DNA of 64,000 nucleotides from Rickettsia endosymbiont of Lasioglossum villosulum (lineage in GTDB: Bacteria > Pseudomonadota > Alphaproteobacteria > Rickettsiales > Rickettsiaceae): assembly GCF_964026455.1 (NCBI RefSeq), contig NZ_OZ032152.1, forward strand, positions 806,001 through 870,000, written 5' to 3'. Positions 49,489 to 58,154 of the stretch are shown piece by piece. Below the pieces are notes generated by a model, which worked only from the letters and a program-made list of their open reading frames with translations, ran no database searches and was not told the origin of the DNA. The position numbers were made by a program, and so were the translations under genes. Position 1 is the stretch's first letter. Each line of letters begins with the position of its first letter.

Positions 49489-50589
49489 TTAACGCCCCAC
49501 AAAAGATTCATGATGTTTAGAAGCATTTTGTGTTTGTTGTGGCGGTGTTACACTATTACTATAGCCGCTAATTTTACCATGTGTAAGGTTCTCTTGCATA
49601 TTATGAACTTGTTGTTGTGCTTGCTCTTGTGCTTTACTTATTTCGGGCTTTTGTACTTTATTAGTGGCATTTGGAATTACTGAAACTTGAGTTTGTTTAT
49701 TTTCTTTGCTAAACGCTTCTTTTATTCCCCAAATTGTGCTTCAACAAAATAACTAGCTCCAGCTTTTACTGCCGATTTAACTTTTTGAAAACCAGTTTTC
49801 TCAGGAGGTTCTTTAAACTCATCTCTTGCTCCTACTTCTTTTTGCTTTGTAGCAAATGCCGCTTCAAGCTGTATCTGGTTTAGCTTATCTATATTAGGTG
49901 TATCTAAAAATTCTTTTAATGTTTGATTATTTATTCTCTACACCTATAGGTGTTGGATTTAATGCTACTGAACTAATAGCACCGCCTACTTTAAGAATTC
50001 TTTTAGTACCTTTGCTTGATATTACCTTATACGTTTTATCTAAACCATCTGCTATTATATTACCACCAGGCACACTAGTTCTAATTTTATTAAGAGCTTT
50101 ATCATATAAGCCAGGGCTATGCTGTCCTTCTTCCTTAATTTTTCCACCTTTTCGAGCTTTATCGAGTGGATCAGCTGCTTTTGAAACAGCTGTTGCTACT
50201 TTAGACCCGCCTTTAGCTACTCCTTCTACTATATGCTCAACACCGCAGACAATATCATGTGCAGCAATTTTACCTACTCCTTTAACCACCCCGGCAGTTA
50301 CATGATATCCTGCCTCAGCAGTAGCTCCTGCAAGTGCAGTAGCTGCAGCTCCAGCTTGTGCCATTCTTGTGCCTTTAAGTTTAGGATCATCCTTTAATAT
50401 TTTTCTTGTTTTTTTCTCTTCTTGGGGATTTGAGGGTGCTGGTTGTTCCTGCTCTTGTACAGGTTCAGGATTTTGTACATTAACCCCTTCAGGCGTATTT
50501 ATAGAAGGTTTAAGTTTATTACTTTCTTCTGCACTTTTTACTCCCTCTTCAAGCGTATTAATCGACGATTTTAAACTCTCCTTACTCAT
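49489..50589 (-). pseudogene. Hypothetical Rickettsia-type protein, broken by two frameshifts
   Basis: The open 5' part (49927-50589, 220 codons) starts MSKESLKSSINTLEEGVKSA, has a Pro/Glu-rich linker and then a glycine/alanine-rich stretch (AQAGAAATALAGATAEAGYH) that may contact membranes. After the stop at 49927 a shifted frame continues NNQTLKEFLDTPNIDKLNQI to about 49740, then a second shift (TTTGGGGAATAAAAG, one T lost) gives IKEAFSKENKQTQVSV ... ASKHHESFVGR and TAA at 49489-49491. Joined, it would be about 365 residues. Unknown function; the C-terminal Arg tail resembles other putative secreted proteins here. Confidence 0.7.
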
Positions 50590-50654
50590 AAATTTACATC
50601 CTTAACATTAAGAATTGAAACAATAAAAAATATACATATAATAAATGAAAAGTT

Positions 50655-50784
50655 GGGTATACGAAGATCAACTTGGAAAAGAGCAAGGAGTCTAAAGCCC
50701 TCGGAGCGGAGCGTATACTTAATACGTGAGCACCACAGATCTTATAAGACGACGTAGCCAATTTTTCAAGTTCATCGAGTATAT
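50655..50784. repeat. Rickettsia palindromic element, 'gtagacgaag' family
   Basis: gggtatacgaagatcaactt ... gccaatttttcaagttcatcgag with the shared gagcggagcgtatacttaat core. Lies between the broken hypothetical gene and the 3' end of the ubiH-like gene. Confidence 0.82.
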
Positions 50785-50785
50785 T

Positions 50786-51928
50786 TTACCTTTTACCGAT
50801 TGCGTAGCTAGTAATCAGATTTTTAATAGGCTTAAAGTTATTTATCACTTTAAACCCTATTTGTCTTAAATGCCTTAAACTTTTTGAATGATTTGAGAAA
50901 ATATTATTAAGCTCATCAGTTAGCTTATACATGATAAAATTATCTGCTTGTCTTGATTTTTGGTATTCTGATAGCGGTAAATTATTACTTACTATAATAA
51001 TTAAGGATTCAATATCCTTTATACCTTGATTAAGTCCTTGACCGGCTAATGGATGCACAATATGAGCACTATCGGCAATAAGTATTATTTTATTATGAAA
51101 ATACCTATTTGCTATACGAGCTTTGAGAGAAAAACCTCTTACTTCACTATCAATAGTGATTTTCCCAAGTGAATTACCAGCATTTCTTTGCGTTAAGAAT
51201 CTAACCTCTTCAATAGGCAGCTGCATAATTAAAGCAGCTTGGTCAGAAGAAGTTGACCATATTACAGAAGAACTATGTTGATCTTTCATCGGCAATAATG
51301 CAAAAGGTCCTAAGGGCAGAAAATGCTCCATAGCACAATTCTCATGTGGTTTTTCATGCTTAATATTAAATACTAAAGCTGTTTGATATGGCTTTTCTAT
51401 TTCATTCGCAAAATAATGTGATCTAATCTTTGAATTTGCTCCATCACATACAATTAATAAATTACATTTAACGTAGGTTTCGTTATTAAACTTAATAATA
51501 GAGTATTCGTTATGACTCATAACTTTTTGATATTCTTTATTATCAACTAATGTTATCAGTGGATTACCAATTACTTTTGATAATAATATTTTCTTAAAAT
51601 CGTTATTCTGAACTACATACCCTAAAGAACTATCATTTTTTAGTTCCAATATCTCAGGAGCTTTATTATCAACTACATAAACATCTTTCATGTGGCTTAC
51701 AAACTCTTCCAGCTCTTGCCACATATCAATGGAAGATAAAAAATCCTTAGAAGCCGGCGTCAAAGCTGTTGTTCTAATATCGTTAAAAAAACTAGGACTT
51801 TTAACAGCCTTACTTTCAAATATAGTAGTTTCTATACCTTTTTTGGCAAAAGCAAGAGCGGTTAGCATACCACTCAAACCACATCCCAAAATAACTTTAT
51901 CAATCTGCTTTGTTTTTATCTGATTCAT
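50786..51928 (-). CDS. ubiH: UbiH/UbiF/VisC-family FAD-dependent monooxygenase (ubiquinone biosynthesis)
   Basis: Start at ATG 51928 (MNQIKTKQIDKVILGCG); a codon pair further up is also open. About 380 residues. FAD motifs: VILGCGLSGMLTALAFAKKG near 12-31, CDGANSKIRSHYF near 160, and IILIADSAHIVHPLAGQGLN near 276-295 (the GD/ADSAH...P..GQG motif of UbiH hydroxylases). It hydroxylates the ubiquinone ring. The specific position (UbiH, UbiF or UbiI) cannot be told from sequence. Its 5' end overlaps the mrpF-like gene by about 30 bases. Confidence 0.85.
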   Translation of the reverse strand: MNQIKTKQIDKVILGCGLSGMLTALAFAKKGIETTIFESKAVKSPSFFNDIRTTALTPASKDFLSSIDMWQELEEFVSHMKDVYVVDNKAPEILELKNDSSLGYVVQNNDFKKILLSKVIGNPLITLVDNKEYQKVMSHNEYSIIKFNNETYVKCNLLIVCDGANSKIRSHYFANEIEKPYQTALVFNIKHEKPHENCAMEHFLPLGPFALLPMKDQHSSSVIWSTSSDQAALIMQLPIEEVRFLTQRNAGNSLGKITIDSEVRGFSLKARIANRYFHNKIILIADSAHIVHPLAGQGLNQGIKDIESLIIIVSNNLPLSEYQKSRQADNFIMYKLTDELNNIFSNHSKSLRHLRQIGFKVINNFKPIKNLITSYAIGKR

Positions 51929-52166
51929 ATACAAAATATTTTAAATAACCATTTGTTGCTATAAAGCTCAATAAAAAATAAATAATTGCTATATCTAAAT
52001 ATGAGCTATTGCCTAGATAAAAACCCAAGCAGCAAATAAATAAACTCACCACACTAGTTAAACTGTTTAGAATTAATAGCTTAGTGAAAATATCCGTTTT
52101 TCTGATAAATAGATAGGTTATTAAAGAAATAAATAAAGAAATGATAATTAGAAAGATATTAATCAT
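51900..52166 (-). CDS. MrpF/MnhF-like cation:proton antiporter subunit
   Basis: 88 residues with three membrane helices (about 1-22, 29-51, 56-78). The pattern RKTDIFTKLLILNSLTSVVSL and LDIAIIYFLLSFIATNGYLKYF matches the small MrpF/PhaF subunit of Mrp-type Na+/H+ antiporters, where a conserved Asp in helix 2-3 region is kept (LDIAIIY). The other Mrp genes are not in this window. Overlaps the ubiH start, so the two are co-transcribed. Confidence 0.7.
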   Translation of the reverse strand: MINIFLIIISLFISLITYLFIRKTDIFTKLLILNSLTSVVSLFICCLGFYLGNSSYLDIAIIYFLLSFIATNGYLKYFVYESDKNKAD

Positions 52167-52204
52167 AATTAATTTGCTATGTATTTAAAGGGCTTGTTGA
52201 AAAA

Positions 52205-52293
52205 CGTCATTGCGAGAAGCATAGCTTTGATGCAATCTCAGGATGTTTAATAAGATTGCCTCCGCCCTCGGCTTTGCCACTCCTCGCAATGAC
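52205..52293. repeat. Dispersed palindrome, 'cgtcattgcgag' family
   Basis: cgtcattgcgagaagcatag ... gccactcctcgcaatgac. Between the mrpF-like gene and tRNA-Asp. Confidence 0.82.
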
Positions 52294-52453
52294 TAATCAA
52301 AACCTGTATTATAATAATCCACTATAATATTACAAACTGCAAATAAATTTGATTAAAATTACTTAAATAATTTTAATATATGTAACTGTTTAACTTAATA
52401 TTAAGCTGTTTTAGATAAAGAAGTTAGAAAAAACTTAAAGTCTTATAGGATGT

Positions 52454-52530
52454 TGGCGAGAGTGACGGGACTCGAACCCGCGACCTTCTGCGTGACAGGC
52501 AGACGCTCTAACCAACTGAGCTACACCCCC
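52454..52530 (-). tRNA. tRNA-Asp (GUC)
   Basis: 77 bases including an encoded CCA (52454-52456). On the minus strand the acceptor GGGGGUG pairs fully with CACUCUC (two G-U pairs), D stem GCUC/GAGC, anticodon stem UCUGC/GCAGA with loop CUGUCAC (anticodon GUC), and T arm GCGGG-UUCGAGU-CCCGU. The G73 discriminator needed by AspRS is present. Confidence 0.97.
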
Positions 52531-52546
52531 CTTTAAGGGATAACAA

Positions 52547-52577
52547 ATTATATATAACAATTCTTTCGATCGTGCAA
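52547..52577 (-). promoter_or_regulatory. Likely promoter of tRNA-Asp
   Basis: On the minus strand TTGCAC (52572-52577) is followed 17 bases later by TATATA (52549-52554), or 19 bases later by TATAAT (52547-52552), about 17-20 bases before the tRNA 5' end. Confidence 0.5.
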
Positions 52578-52670
52578 GGATAAAATAGTTTATTTTCATT
52601 TTTTTGGAGCATATATACAGCATATGAAATATTTAAATAACTTACAAAATACTAAAAACCCTTAAAATAA

Positions 52671-52747
52671 GGCAAGAATGACGGGACTCGAACCCGCGAC
52701 TTTCTGCATGACAGGCAGAAAATCTAAACTAATTGAGCTATATGAGT
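52671..52747 (-). pseudogene. Decayed second tRNA-Asp copy
   Basis: The 3' half is nearly identical to the true tRNA-Asp: anticodon arm UCUGCCUGUCAUGCAGA and T arm GCGGGUUCGAGUCCCGU. The 5' half has drifted: the acceptor ACUCAUA cannot pair with CAUUCUU beyond three positions, and the D stem GCUC/GAUU is broken. The D loop (AAUUAGUUUA) is altered too. It is a tandem duplicate about 140 bases upstream of the good copy and is almost surely non-functional. Confidence 0.85.
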
Positions 52748-52919
52748 CAGTATTATAATAAAATCTAAAACAATCATCAGTAATCTCTTTTTCCATCCTT
52801 AGTTGAACTCTTAAAAATTATTATACTTTTTTAAGATTTTCTTAATAAGGGCAGCATATAAGCCGGTTCGCTTATATTAAGGAATCTTATTTTTATTAAT
52901 CAATAATTAAGAGTATAAT

Positions 52920-53255
52920 ATGACAAAACCATCCGTTATTAAATTAGCTACCCCTTTTGAACGCTTAAAATTTCATAATCCTTTACCTGATATTGCACTT
53001 AGGCTCGCTATTATTATGCAAGCAATAATTGATTCAACTAATACTTCCCCAAAAAAAGAAGCTAAAAAAGCAGAAGATGCAGCTAAAAAATGGATTTTTA
53101 TAGATAATGAAGATTTTATTACCATATGTTTTGAAGCAGGGATAGAACCCTCTTTAGTAAGAAAAATCACTAAAGGCTTAATTAGACTACAACAAAATAA
53201 ATCAGTTACCTATGAAGGAGATTTATTTTGTAATAAAAGCTTGAAATTACGCTAA
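52920..53255 (+). CDS. Small conserved hypothetical protein
   Basis: 111 residues, no family named with certainty. The segment AEDAAKKWIFIDNEDFITICFEAGIEPSLVRKITKGL resembles a short helical motif (W....D...C..AG..P..VR) seen in many alphaproteobacterial and phage hypothetical proteins. No signal peptide or membrane segment. ATG start just after a TATAAT-like string; followed by a strong hairpin at 53268-53298. Confidence 0.75.
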   Translation: MTKPSVIKLATPFERLKFHNPLPDIALRLAIIMQAIIDSTNTSPKKEAKKAEDAAKKWIFIDNEDFITICFEAGIEPSLVRKITKGLIRLQQNKSVTYEGDLFCNKSLKLR

Positions 53256-53267
53256 ATATAAATTAAT

Positions 53268-53298
53268 TGTATAGATGTTACTAGTTAACATCTATACA
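53268..53298. repeat. Perfect 13-bp hairpin between two genes
   Basis: tgtatagatgtta and taacatctataca are exact reverse complements around loop ctagt. No T run follows, so it is either a weak terminator for the 111-residue gene or a regulatory stem in the leader of hpf, whose ATG is 61 bases downstream. Confidence 0.6.
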
Positions 53299-53358
53299 TA
53301 CTAATAACTAATATTTACGTTATAGTTATAGTTCTAATTTTAAGCTATAAGGTTATTT

Positions 53359-53937
53359 ATGATTATTTCAGTTTCAGGACAACATATTTCTATTGGTAAT
53401 AATTTACAAGAATATTCAAAAGAAAGAGTTAACCAAGTTCTAACAAAATATTTTTCTGATATAATAAGTGCAGATATACATTATTCAAAAGAAGGAATAA
53501 ATTTTAAATGCGATATTATAGCAAAATATGGTTCAGGTAAGCATAATATCGTTAAGAGTAACGAGAGCTGCAATGACATATATGTAGCATTTGACAAAGC
53601 TATGGCAAAACTCGAAAAGCAGCTTAGAAAATATAAATCAAAACTAAAAAATCATCACACAGGTAAAGTAAAAATATCTGAAATCGATTCTGAAGGTACT
53701 AAATATATTATTAGTCCTCAAGATCAAGAAAATACTAATGATACAAATGATGCTAATTATCCAATAATTATTGCTGAAAAACCTGTAGAAATATTAAAGC
53801 TATCAGTAAAAGAAGCAGTAATGAAAATGGATTTAGAAAATTTACCAGCAGTAGTATTCAAGAACGTTAATAATAATCGTATAAATATAGTGTATTATCG
53901 TAAAGATGGTAATATTTCTTGGGTAGATTATAATTAA
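53359..53937 (+). CDS. hpf: Ribosome hibernation-promoting factor, long form
   Basis: 192 residues. The N-terminal domain (about 1-98) has the HPF/YfiA fold pattern ISVSGQHISIGNNLQEYSKE ... KEGINFKCDIIAKYGSG ... DIYVAFDKAMAKLEKQLRKYK; the C-terminal domain (about 130-190, IIIAEKPVEILKLSVKEAVMKM, AVVFKNVNNNRINIVYYRKD) marks the long form that dimerises 70S ribosomes into 100S particles. A ribosome site is weak. Ends overlapping the next gene (TAATG). Confidence 0.95.
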   Translation: MIISVSGQHISIGNNLQEYSKERVNQVLTKYFSDIISADIHYSKEGINFKCDIIAKYGSGKHNIVKSNESCNDIYVAFDKAMAKLEKQLRKYKSKLKNHHTGKVKISEIDSEGTKYIISPQDQENTNDTNDANYPIIIAEKPVEILKLSVKEAVMKMDLENLPAVVFKNVNNNRINIVYYRKDGNISWVDYN

Positions 53938-54441
53938 TGATTATTATCCCCTATAAAGGAATTAAACCTAACATTGATAAAACAGCCTATATTGCTCCAA
54001 GTAGTTCTATAATAGGGGATGTTAAAATTGGAAGTAAATCAAGCATTTGGTTTAATACTGTTTTAAGAGGAGATGTTGAATCAATAAAGATAGGGGATAA
54101 TACTAACGTACAAGACGGCAGCGTAATTCATACTTCAAGGTTTAATGGTCCTGTAGAAATAGGCAATAACATAACTATTGGTCATTTATCGCTTATTCAT
54201 GCTTGTATTATCTGCAATAATGCCTTTATTGGTATGAGTGGACTATGCAGTAATAGAAGAATATGCTTTTGTTGCTGCAGGAAGCCTTGTACCTCCTAAA
54301 AAAATAATTAAATCTAAAGAATTATGGATGGGTCGCCCTGCAAAATTCGTTAGATATTTAACAGATCAAGAGCTAGAAGAGATGCAAGATAATGTAAGAA
54401 ATTACGTAGAACTTACTAATATTTATAGCTCTAATAAATAA
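53937..54441 (+). pseudogene. Gamma-carbonic-anhydrase family protein, frameshifted
   Basis: Left-handed beta-helix hexapeptide protein. The first 100 codons keep SIWFNTVLRGDVESIKIGDN, NVQDGSVIHTSRF and TIGHLSLIHACII (metal-ligand histidines). At 54236 the frame breaks: GMS runs out to a stop at 54299, while the right continuation VDYAVIEEYAFVAAGSLVPP ... LWMGRPAKFVRYLTD lies in another frame to 54441. The missing GATV-type residues at the junction point to a small deletion of about ten bases. Start overlaps the hpf stop (TAATG). The split protein would lose the last coils and C-terminal helix. Confidence 0.88.
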
Positions 54442-54515
54442 GTATATAAAAAGTTATAGCTTCTAATTTAGGTTTCGTGAAGATTGATAATTATATACAT
54501 CTTTGGTAAAAAATT

Positions 54516-55337
54516 TTATCTAAAAAACTCTGGCTTAAATAGCTTAAAACTTTCCTGAGCTGACGTTGGTAATGGTGTTAAATTATATTGCGGATCAAAA
54601 GCATTTCCGTAAATCTTTTCTGTTTTTTTAATTGAATTTGGAAATTTTAAAGATAATAATATAGACTTTAAAATAGTAAAAATTGCTATATAAGGATCAG
54701 TTTCAGGAGAAGATAAGCGATGTTCTAAACGTTTAGGAATAACATTTGGAGTTCGAATAGCTACACTTCTGTTATTTCCTCCATAAGATACATGAGTTGG
54801 TGCCATAAAATCTTTGTCAAGGCGTAAATAATCAATACTACCAGGCATAAAAGCAAGTAGAGTATCTAGCATATAATGGCATAAACCTTGTGCTGCTAAA
54901 ATTATATAATCGCCAGATTCTATATCAAAACTTATATGGAAATGCATACTATTTCCATAATCATTTAAAAAAGGTTTAGGAGAAAAATCCGTATGACCAT
55001 TTAAATATTCAGCTATTTTTGTTAAAGTATTTTTAACTTTAAGTATCATTTTTGCATAATTTACTAAATCATGGGATGGAGGAAGATCTATTTCGAATTG
55101 ATTATTACCCTTTTCTTTTTTTATTTTAGAAATTTTAAACTTCGTTAAATATTTTCTTGCAAGTATTTCAAATTTAGATATATCAATATTAGGGCTTAAG
55201 TAAAACTCTATCTCTACCCCAATAATAGGTATTAAATTATAATCTTTATGAAATTGGAAAATGATTTTTTCTAGCTGTTTCTTTTTTTGTAGGTTATTAG
55301 ATAAGGTATTAATAAAATTATTATAGGATATTTGCAT
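54516..55337 (-). CDS. Glutamine-synthetase-like protein (catalytic domain only)
   Basis: 273 residues against about 440-470 in true GlnA. GS-type catalytic strands are present: IIGVEIEFYLSP near 39, NNQFEIDLPPSHD near 98-110, NSMHFHISF near 148 (HxHxS metal/substrate motif), GGNNRSVAIRTP near 208 and RLEHRLSSPETDPYIA near 224. The N-terminal beta-Grasp domain and most of the spacer are missing. It may be a gamma-glutamyl-amine-type ligase or a relic. Its ATG shares bases with the ATG of the divergent pgeF gene (CATG at 55335-55338). Confidence 0.72.
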   Translation of the reverse strand: MQISYNNFINTLSNNLQKKKQLEKIIFQFHKDYNLIPIIGVEIEFYLSPNIDISKFEILARKYLTKFKISKIKKEKGNNQFEIDLPPSHDLVNYAKMILKVKNTLTKIAEYLNGHTDFSPKPFLNDYGNSMHFHISFDIESGDYIILAAQGLCHYMLDTLLAFMPGSIDYLRLDKDFMAPTHVSYGGNNRSVAIRTPNVIPKRLEHRLSSPETDPYIAIFTILKSILLSLKFPNSIKKTEKIYGNAFDPQYNLTPLPTSAQESFKLFKPEFFR

Positions 55338-56061
55338 GGAAGCACTAATAAACGGACTAGTATATTATAAAATTTTTGACGGAACATTCAAGGATTCTAG
55401 TCATAGATATGTAAAAAAAAATAATTCTATAGATGAAATAGAAATAATAAGAAACAAAAAAGCCATAACTGATTATTTTAAAGCAGAAGATATTCTAATT
55501 TTAAATCAAGTTTACGGTATAGATATTATTGATGCAGATAATAATTCTATTATCATACCTGAAGCTGATGGCAGTATTACTACTAGAAAAAATTTAGTTC
55601 TAGCAGTGCAAACTGCAGATTGTGTACCAGTGTTACTTGCAAGCGGTGATGGTAAAATAATTGGAGCAGCACATGCAGGATGGAAAGGTGCTATAAACGG
55701 TATTATCCATAACATAGTTAATAAGATGATAGAAAAAGGTGCAAAAAATTTGGCTGCACTAATAGGTCCTGCTATAGCTCAAGGATCATATGAAGTTGAT
55801 GTAGAATATTATAAAGCTTTTTTAGATAAAGATATTAATAACAAACAATTCTTCATAAATTCAAAAAAAGAAAATCATTATATGTTTGATTTACCAGGAT
55901 TTGTAGAATTACAGCTTAAGCAAACAGGAGTTAAAAATATTAAAAGGATTACAGAGGATACTTATGCAAACCCAGCAAAATACCCTAGCAAAAGACGCTC
56001 TTATCACTTGCAAGAACCTTATAATCAAAATATATTATCAACAATTATAATTAAAAATTAG
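55336..56061 (+). CDS. pgeF: Laccase-domain protein, peptidoglycan editing factor PgeF (YfiH family)
   Basis: 241 residues. Active-site motifs: LNQVYGIDI near 56 (usually QVHG; here Y replaces His), QTADCVPVLLAS near 92-103 with the zinc Cys, and AAHAGWKGAINGII near 112-125 with the His. C-terminal RRSYHLQEP is somewhat divergent. YfiH enzymes act on purine nucleosides and on misplaced peptidoglycan amino acids. The first motif change may alter metal binding. Ribosome site agga at 55325-55328. Next gene (def-like) starts 4 bases after the stop. Confidence 0.88.
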   Translation: MEALINGLVYYKIFDGTFKDSSHRYVKKNNSIDEIEIIRNKKAITDYFKAEDILILNQVYGIDIIDADNNSIIIPEADGSITTRKNLVLAVQTADCVPVLLASGDGKIIGAAHAGWKGAINGIIHNIVNKMIEKGAKNLAALIGPAIAQGSYEVDVEYYKAFLDKDINNKQFFINSKKENHYMFDLPGFVELQLKQTGVKNIKRITEDTYANPAKYPSKRRSYHLQEPYNQNILSTIIIKN

Positions 56062-56065
56062 TATT

Positions 56066-56617
56066 ATGAACCAAGAAAAATCTTACTATCAAATAGTTTA
56101 CGCTCCAAACGATATCTTTAAGAAGCAAGCAGAACATATAGAAGTCGTTGATGATAATATTCGCATTATTGTAGATAAAATGCTTAATACTATGCAGATA
56201 GAAAGGGCGGTAGGGCTTGGTGCTAATATGGTCGGTATATTAAAGCGTATAGCGGTAGTTGATTTACATGAGAATAACAAATCATCACCTATTATTTTTA
56301 TCAATCCGGAAATAACTTATTTCTCAAGTGACAAACAAACATTTATGGAAAGATCTTTATCATTTCCAGGAATAGAAACACCTATTACCAGATCAAAAGC
56401 AATAAAAATAAATTACTTTGATTATCAAGGGAATAAACAAGAGCTAGAAGCACAAGATTTTTTAGCAACAGTAATTCAGCATGAAGTAGATTATTTAAAT
56501 GGCAAAGTTTTTTTAGATCACTTATCTAAACTAAAACGCGACACTTTGTTTAAAAAAATGCTGAAATATATAAAAATGCACCCTCCTCATGTTCATGGAA
56601 GTAGCTGTAAGCATTAA
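56066..56617 (+). CDS. Peptide-deformylase-like protein lacking metal ligands
   Basis: 183 residues with the deformylase fold, but all three signature motifs are altered. Motif 1 GLGANMVG (residues 50-57) has Met where the catalytic Gln should be (GxxxxQ). Motif 2 ERSLS (95-99) has Ser in place of the zinc Cys. Motif 3 QHEVDYL (138-144) keeps HE but has Tyr in place of the second His. With two of three ligands lost, zinc/iron catalysis is unlikely. It looks like the divergent second deformylase found in some Rickettsia, possibly with a new role. Complete, in an apparent operon with pgeF. Confidence 0.82.
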   Translation: MNQEKSYYQIVYAPNDIFKKQAEHIEVVDDNIRIIVDKMLNTMQIERAVGLGANMVGILKRIAVVDLHENNKSSPIIFINPEITYFSSDKQTFMERSLSFPGIETPITRSKAIKINYFDYQGNKQELEAQDFLATVIQHEVDYLNGKVFLDHLSKLKRDTLFKKMLKYIKMHPPHVHGSSCKH

Positions 56618-56793
56618 GATTATTTAAACATTGACAATATACTATAGCTTTATTACAATATGGTTAATAAATCTTAATAGTTTAATATGTTAGTTAATAG
56701 TCAACCAGTAGTAAGGATACACGAAAATATTATAGCGTTAGATATTTATTCTAATTAGGGTTTTAGATTTAGAATTTTAATAGAAGAATATGT

Positions 56794-58148
56794 ATGAAAA
56801 AGAAGCTGAAGAATATATTTAAAATTAACAAAAAGGAAAAAGTTAAAGATAATATTCCTACTGAAACAATAATAAATCTTCCGGAAGATAAAACGACTAA
56901 AGGTAAAAATAAGAAAGACAAAACTTATGATTATGAAAAGTTAAAACAAAAGCTCTTTAAAATATCAGAGAAAGCTTTACAAAAAAATAATGACCTAGAT
57001 AAAATATTCAAAGCTTTAGCAGAAGATAAAAAACTAAAAGCTGGGTATAAAGGTGTTAAATTTATATTTAAAAATCCGAAATTAGCTATTTCAACGTTGA
57101 AAACAATACCTAGTTTAGTAAATGATATAAAAAAAATAGAAGAAATATTTTTAAATAAAGATGAGAAAAGTAAGTTAGAGAATCAAAGCTTTTTACTAAA
57201 ATTAATAGAAGATCCTGATAGTGTAGCATTTTTAGAAAAGAATAAAGAAGTAATTAAAACAACAATTTCTAAAATTTTGCCCAATGCCTTGAACTTTGCT
57301 CTTAAAAATGACAAAAAAGTTACTCGAGCATTAACTCCTCTTATTCATCAAATATTAGATAAATGCTTTGATGATCCTAAAAATTTTATGACTATTGCTA
57401 ATTTAGCTGTAAAATTCACTTTAAAGACCAACTCAAAAGATCATATTCAACAATTATTTAATAAAATAAATGTTACTCCAATATTAAAAGATTTAGGAGT
57501 ATTTTTAAGTCAAGATGATAAGATAGGCAATCTTTTAGCCGAAATTATAACAACAAATATAAAATCGAATAATACGATAAAGCAAACTTTTTTAAAAAAC
57601 GTTAGTAATTTAGATATATTACAAGATGCTACCCCTATTATTTCAAAACTTATAGGTAAAATCTTAGAAAATGAAACTGATACAAATAAATTACATGAAG
57701 CATTAAAACCTATTATATTTAGTGATTTTAAAGAAAAATTAATTGCAGCATCTGATATAGAACAAATAAATATTTAAATGTAGCTAAAATTTTATCTAGC
57801 CCTTTAATAAAATCAGAAATATTTCCTACAATTCAAGAATTAATTACTGTACTTCACAAGCATAAATCTACAACTCAAACTATTATCTCTAATTCTATAG
57901 CTATATTTAGTAAAGACAATGAAGAATCAGCAAGAAAATTATCAGAAACAAACAAGACTTTAGATCACAATAAAGTTTTTGAAGTACTAAAATTAGTTAT
58001 TAATACCGTAATAGATCTAATAAAGTATAAAATAGCATTTAATTCTGCAAAAAAAATAGGACAGAATATAAAAAATGAACAATCTAATATAAAACAGTCA
58101 CAACCAGCATTATTACGATCAAATACGCCTAAAAGCTTAGCACGATAA
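56794..58148 (+). pseudogene. Large helical hypothetical protein, split by one frameshift
   Basis: The open part (56794-57777) has 327 codons: a lysine-rich start (MKKKLKNIFKINKKEK) and then all-alpha, HEAT-like helical stretches (KLAISTLKTIPSLVNDIKKI, KKVTRALTPLIHQILDKC). After the TAA at 57775-57777 another frame runs NVAKILSSPLIKSEIF ... RSNTPKSLAR to TAA at 58146-58148; one lost T in AATATTTAAATG joins them to about 450 residues. No known family. Convergent with the next gene, 6 bases apart. The basic C-terminus fits the pattern of other putative effectors here. Confidence 0.7.
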
Positions 58149-58154
58149 TAATAT

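Noticed and set aside
52435..52623. 62-codon minus-strand frame covering tRNA-Asp (GGVAQLVRASACHAEG)
   Set aside because: It is the translation of the tRNA gene itself, a well-known spurious prediction.
54516..55337. Standard glutamine synthetase GlnA
   Set aside because: Too short by about 170 residues, with no N-terminal domain and no adenylylation-site region; called GS-like only.
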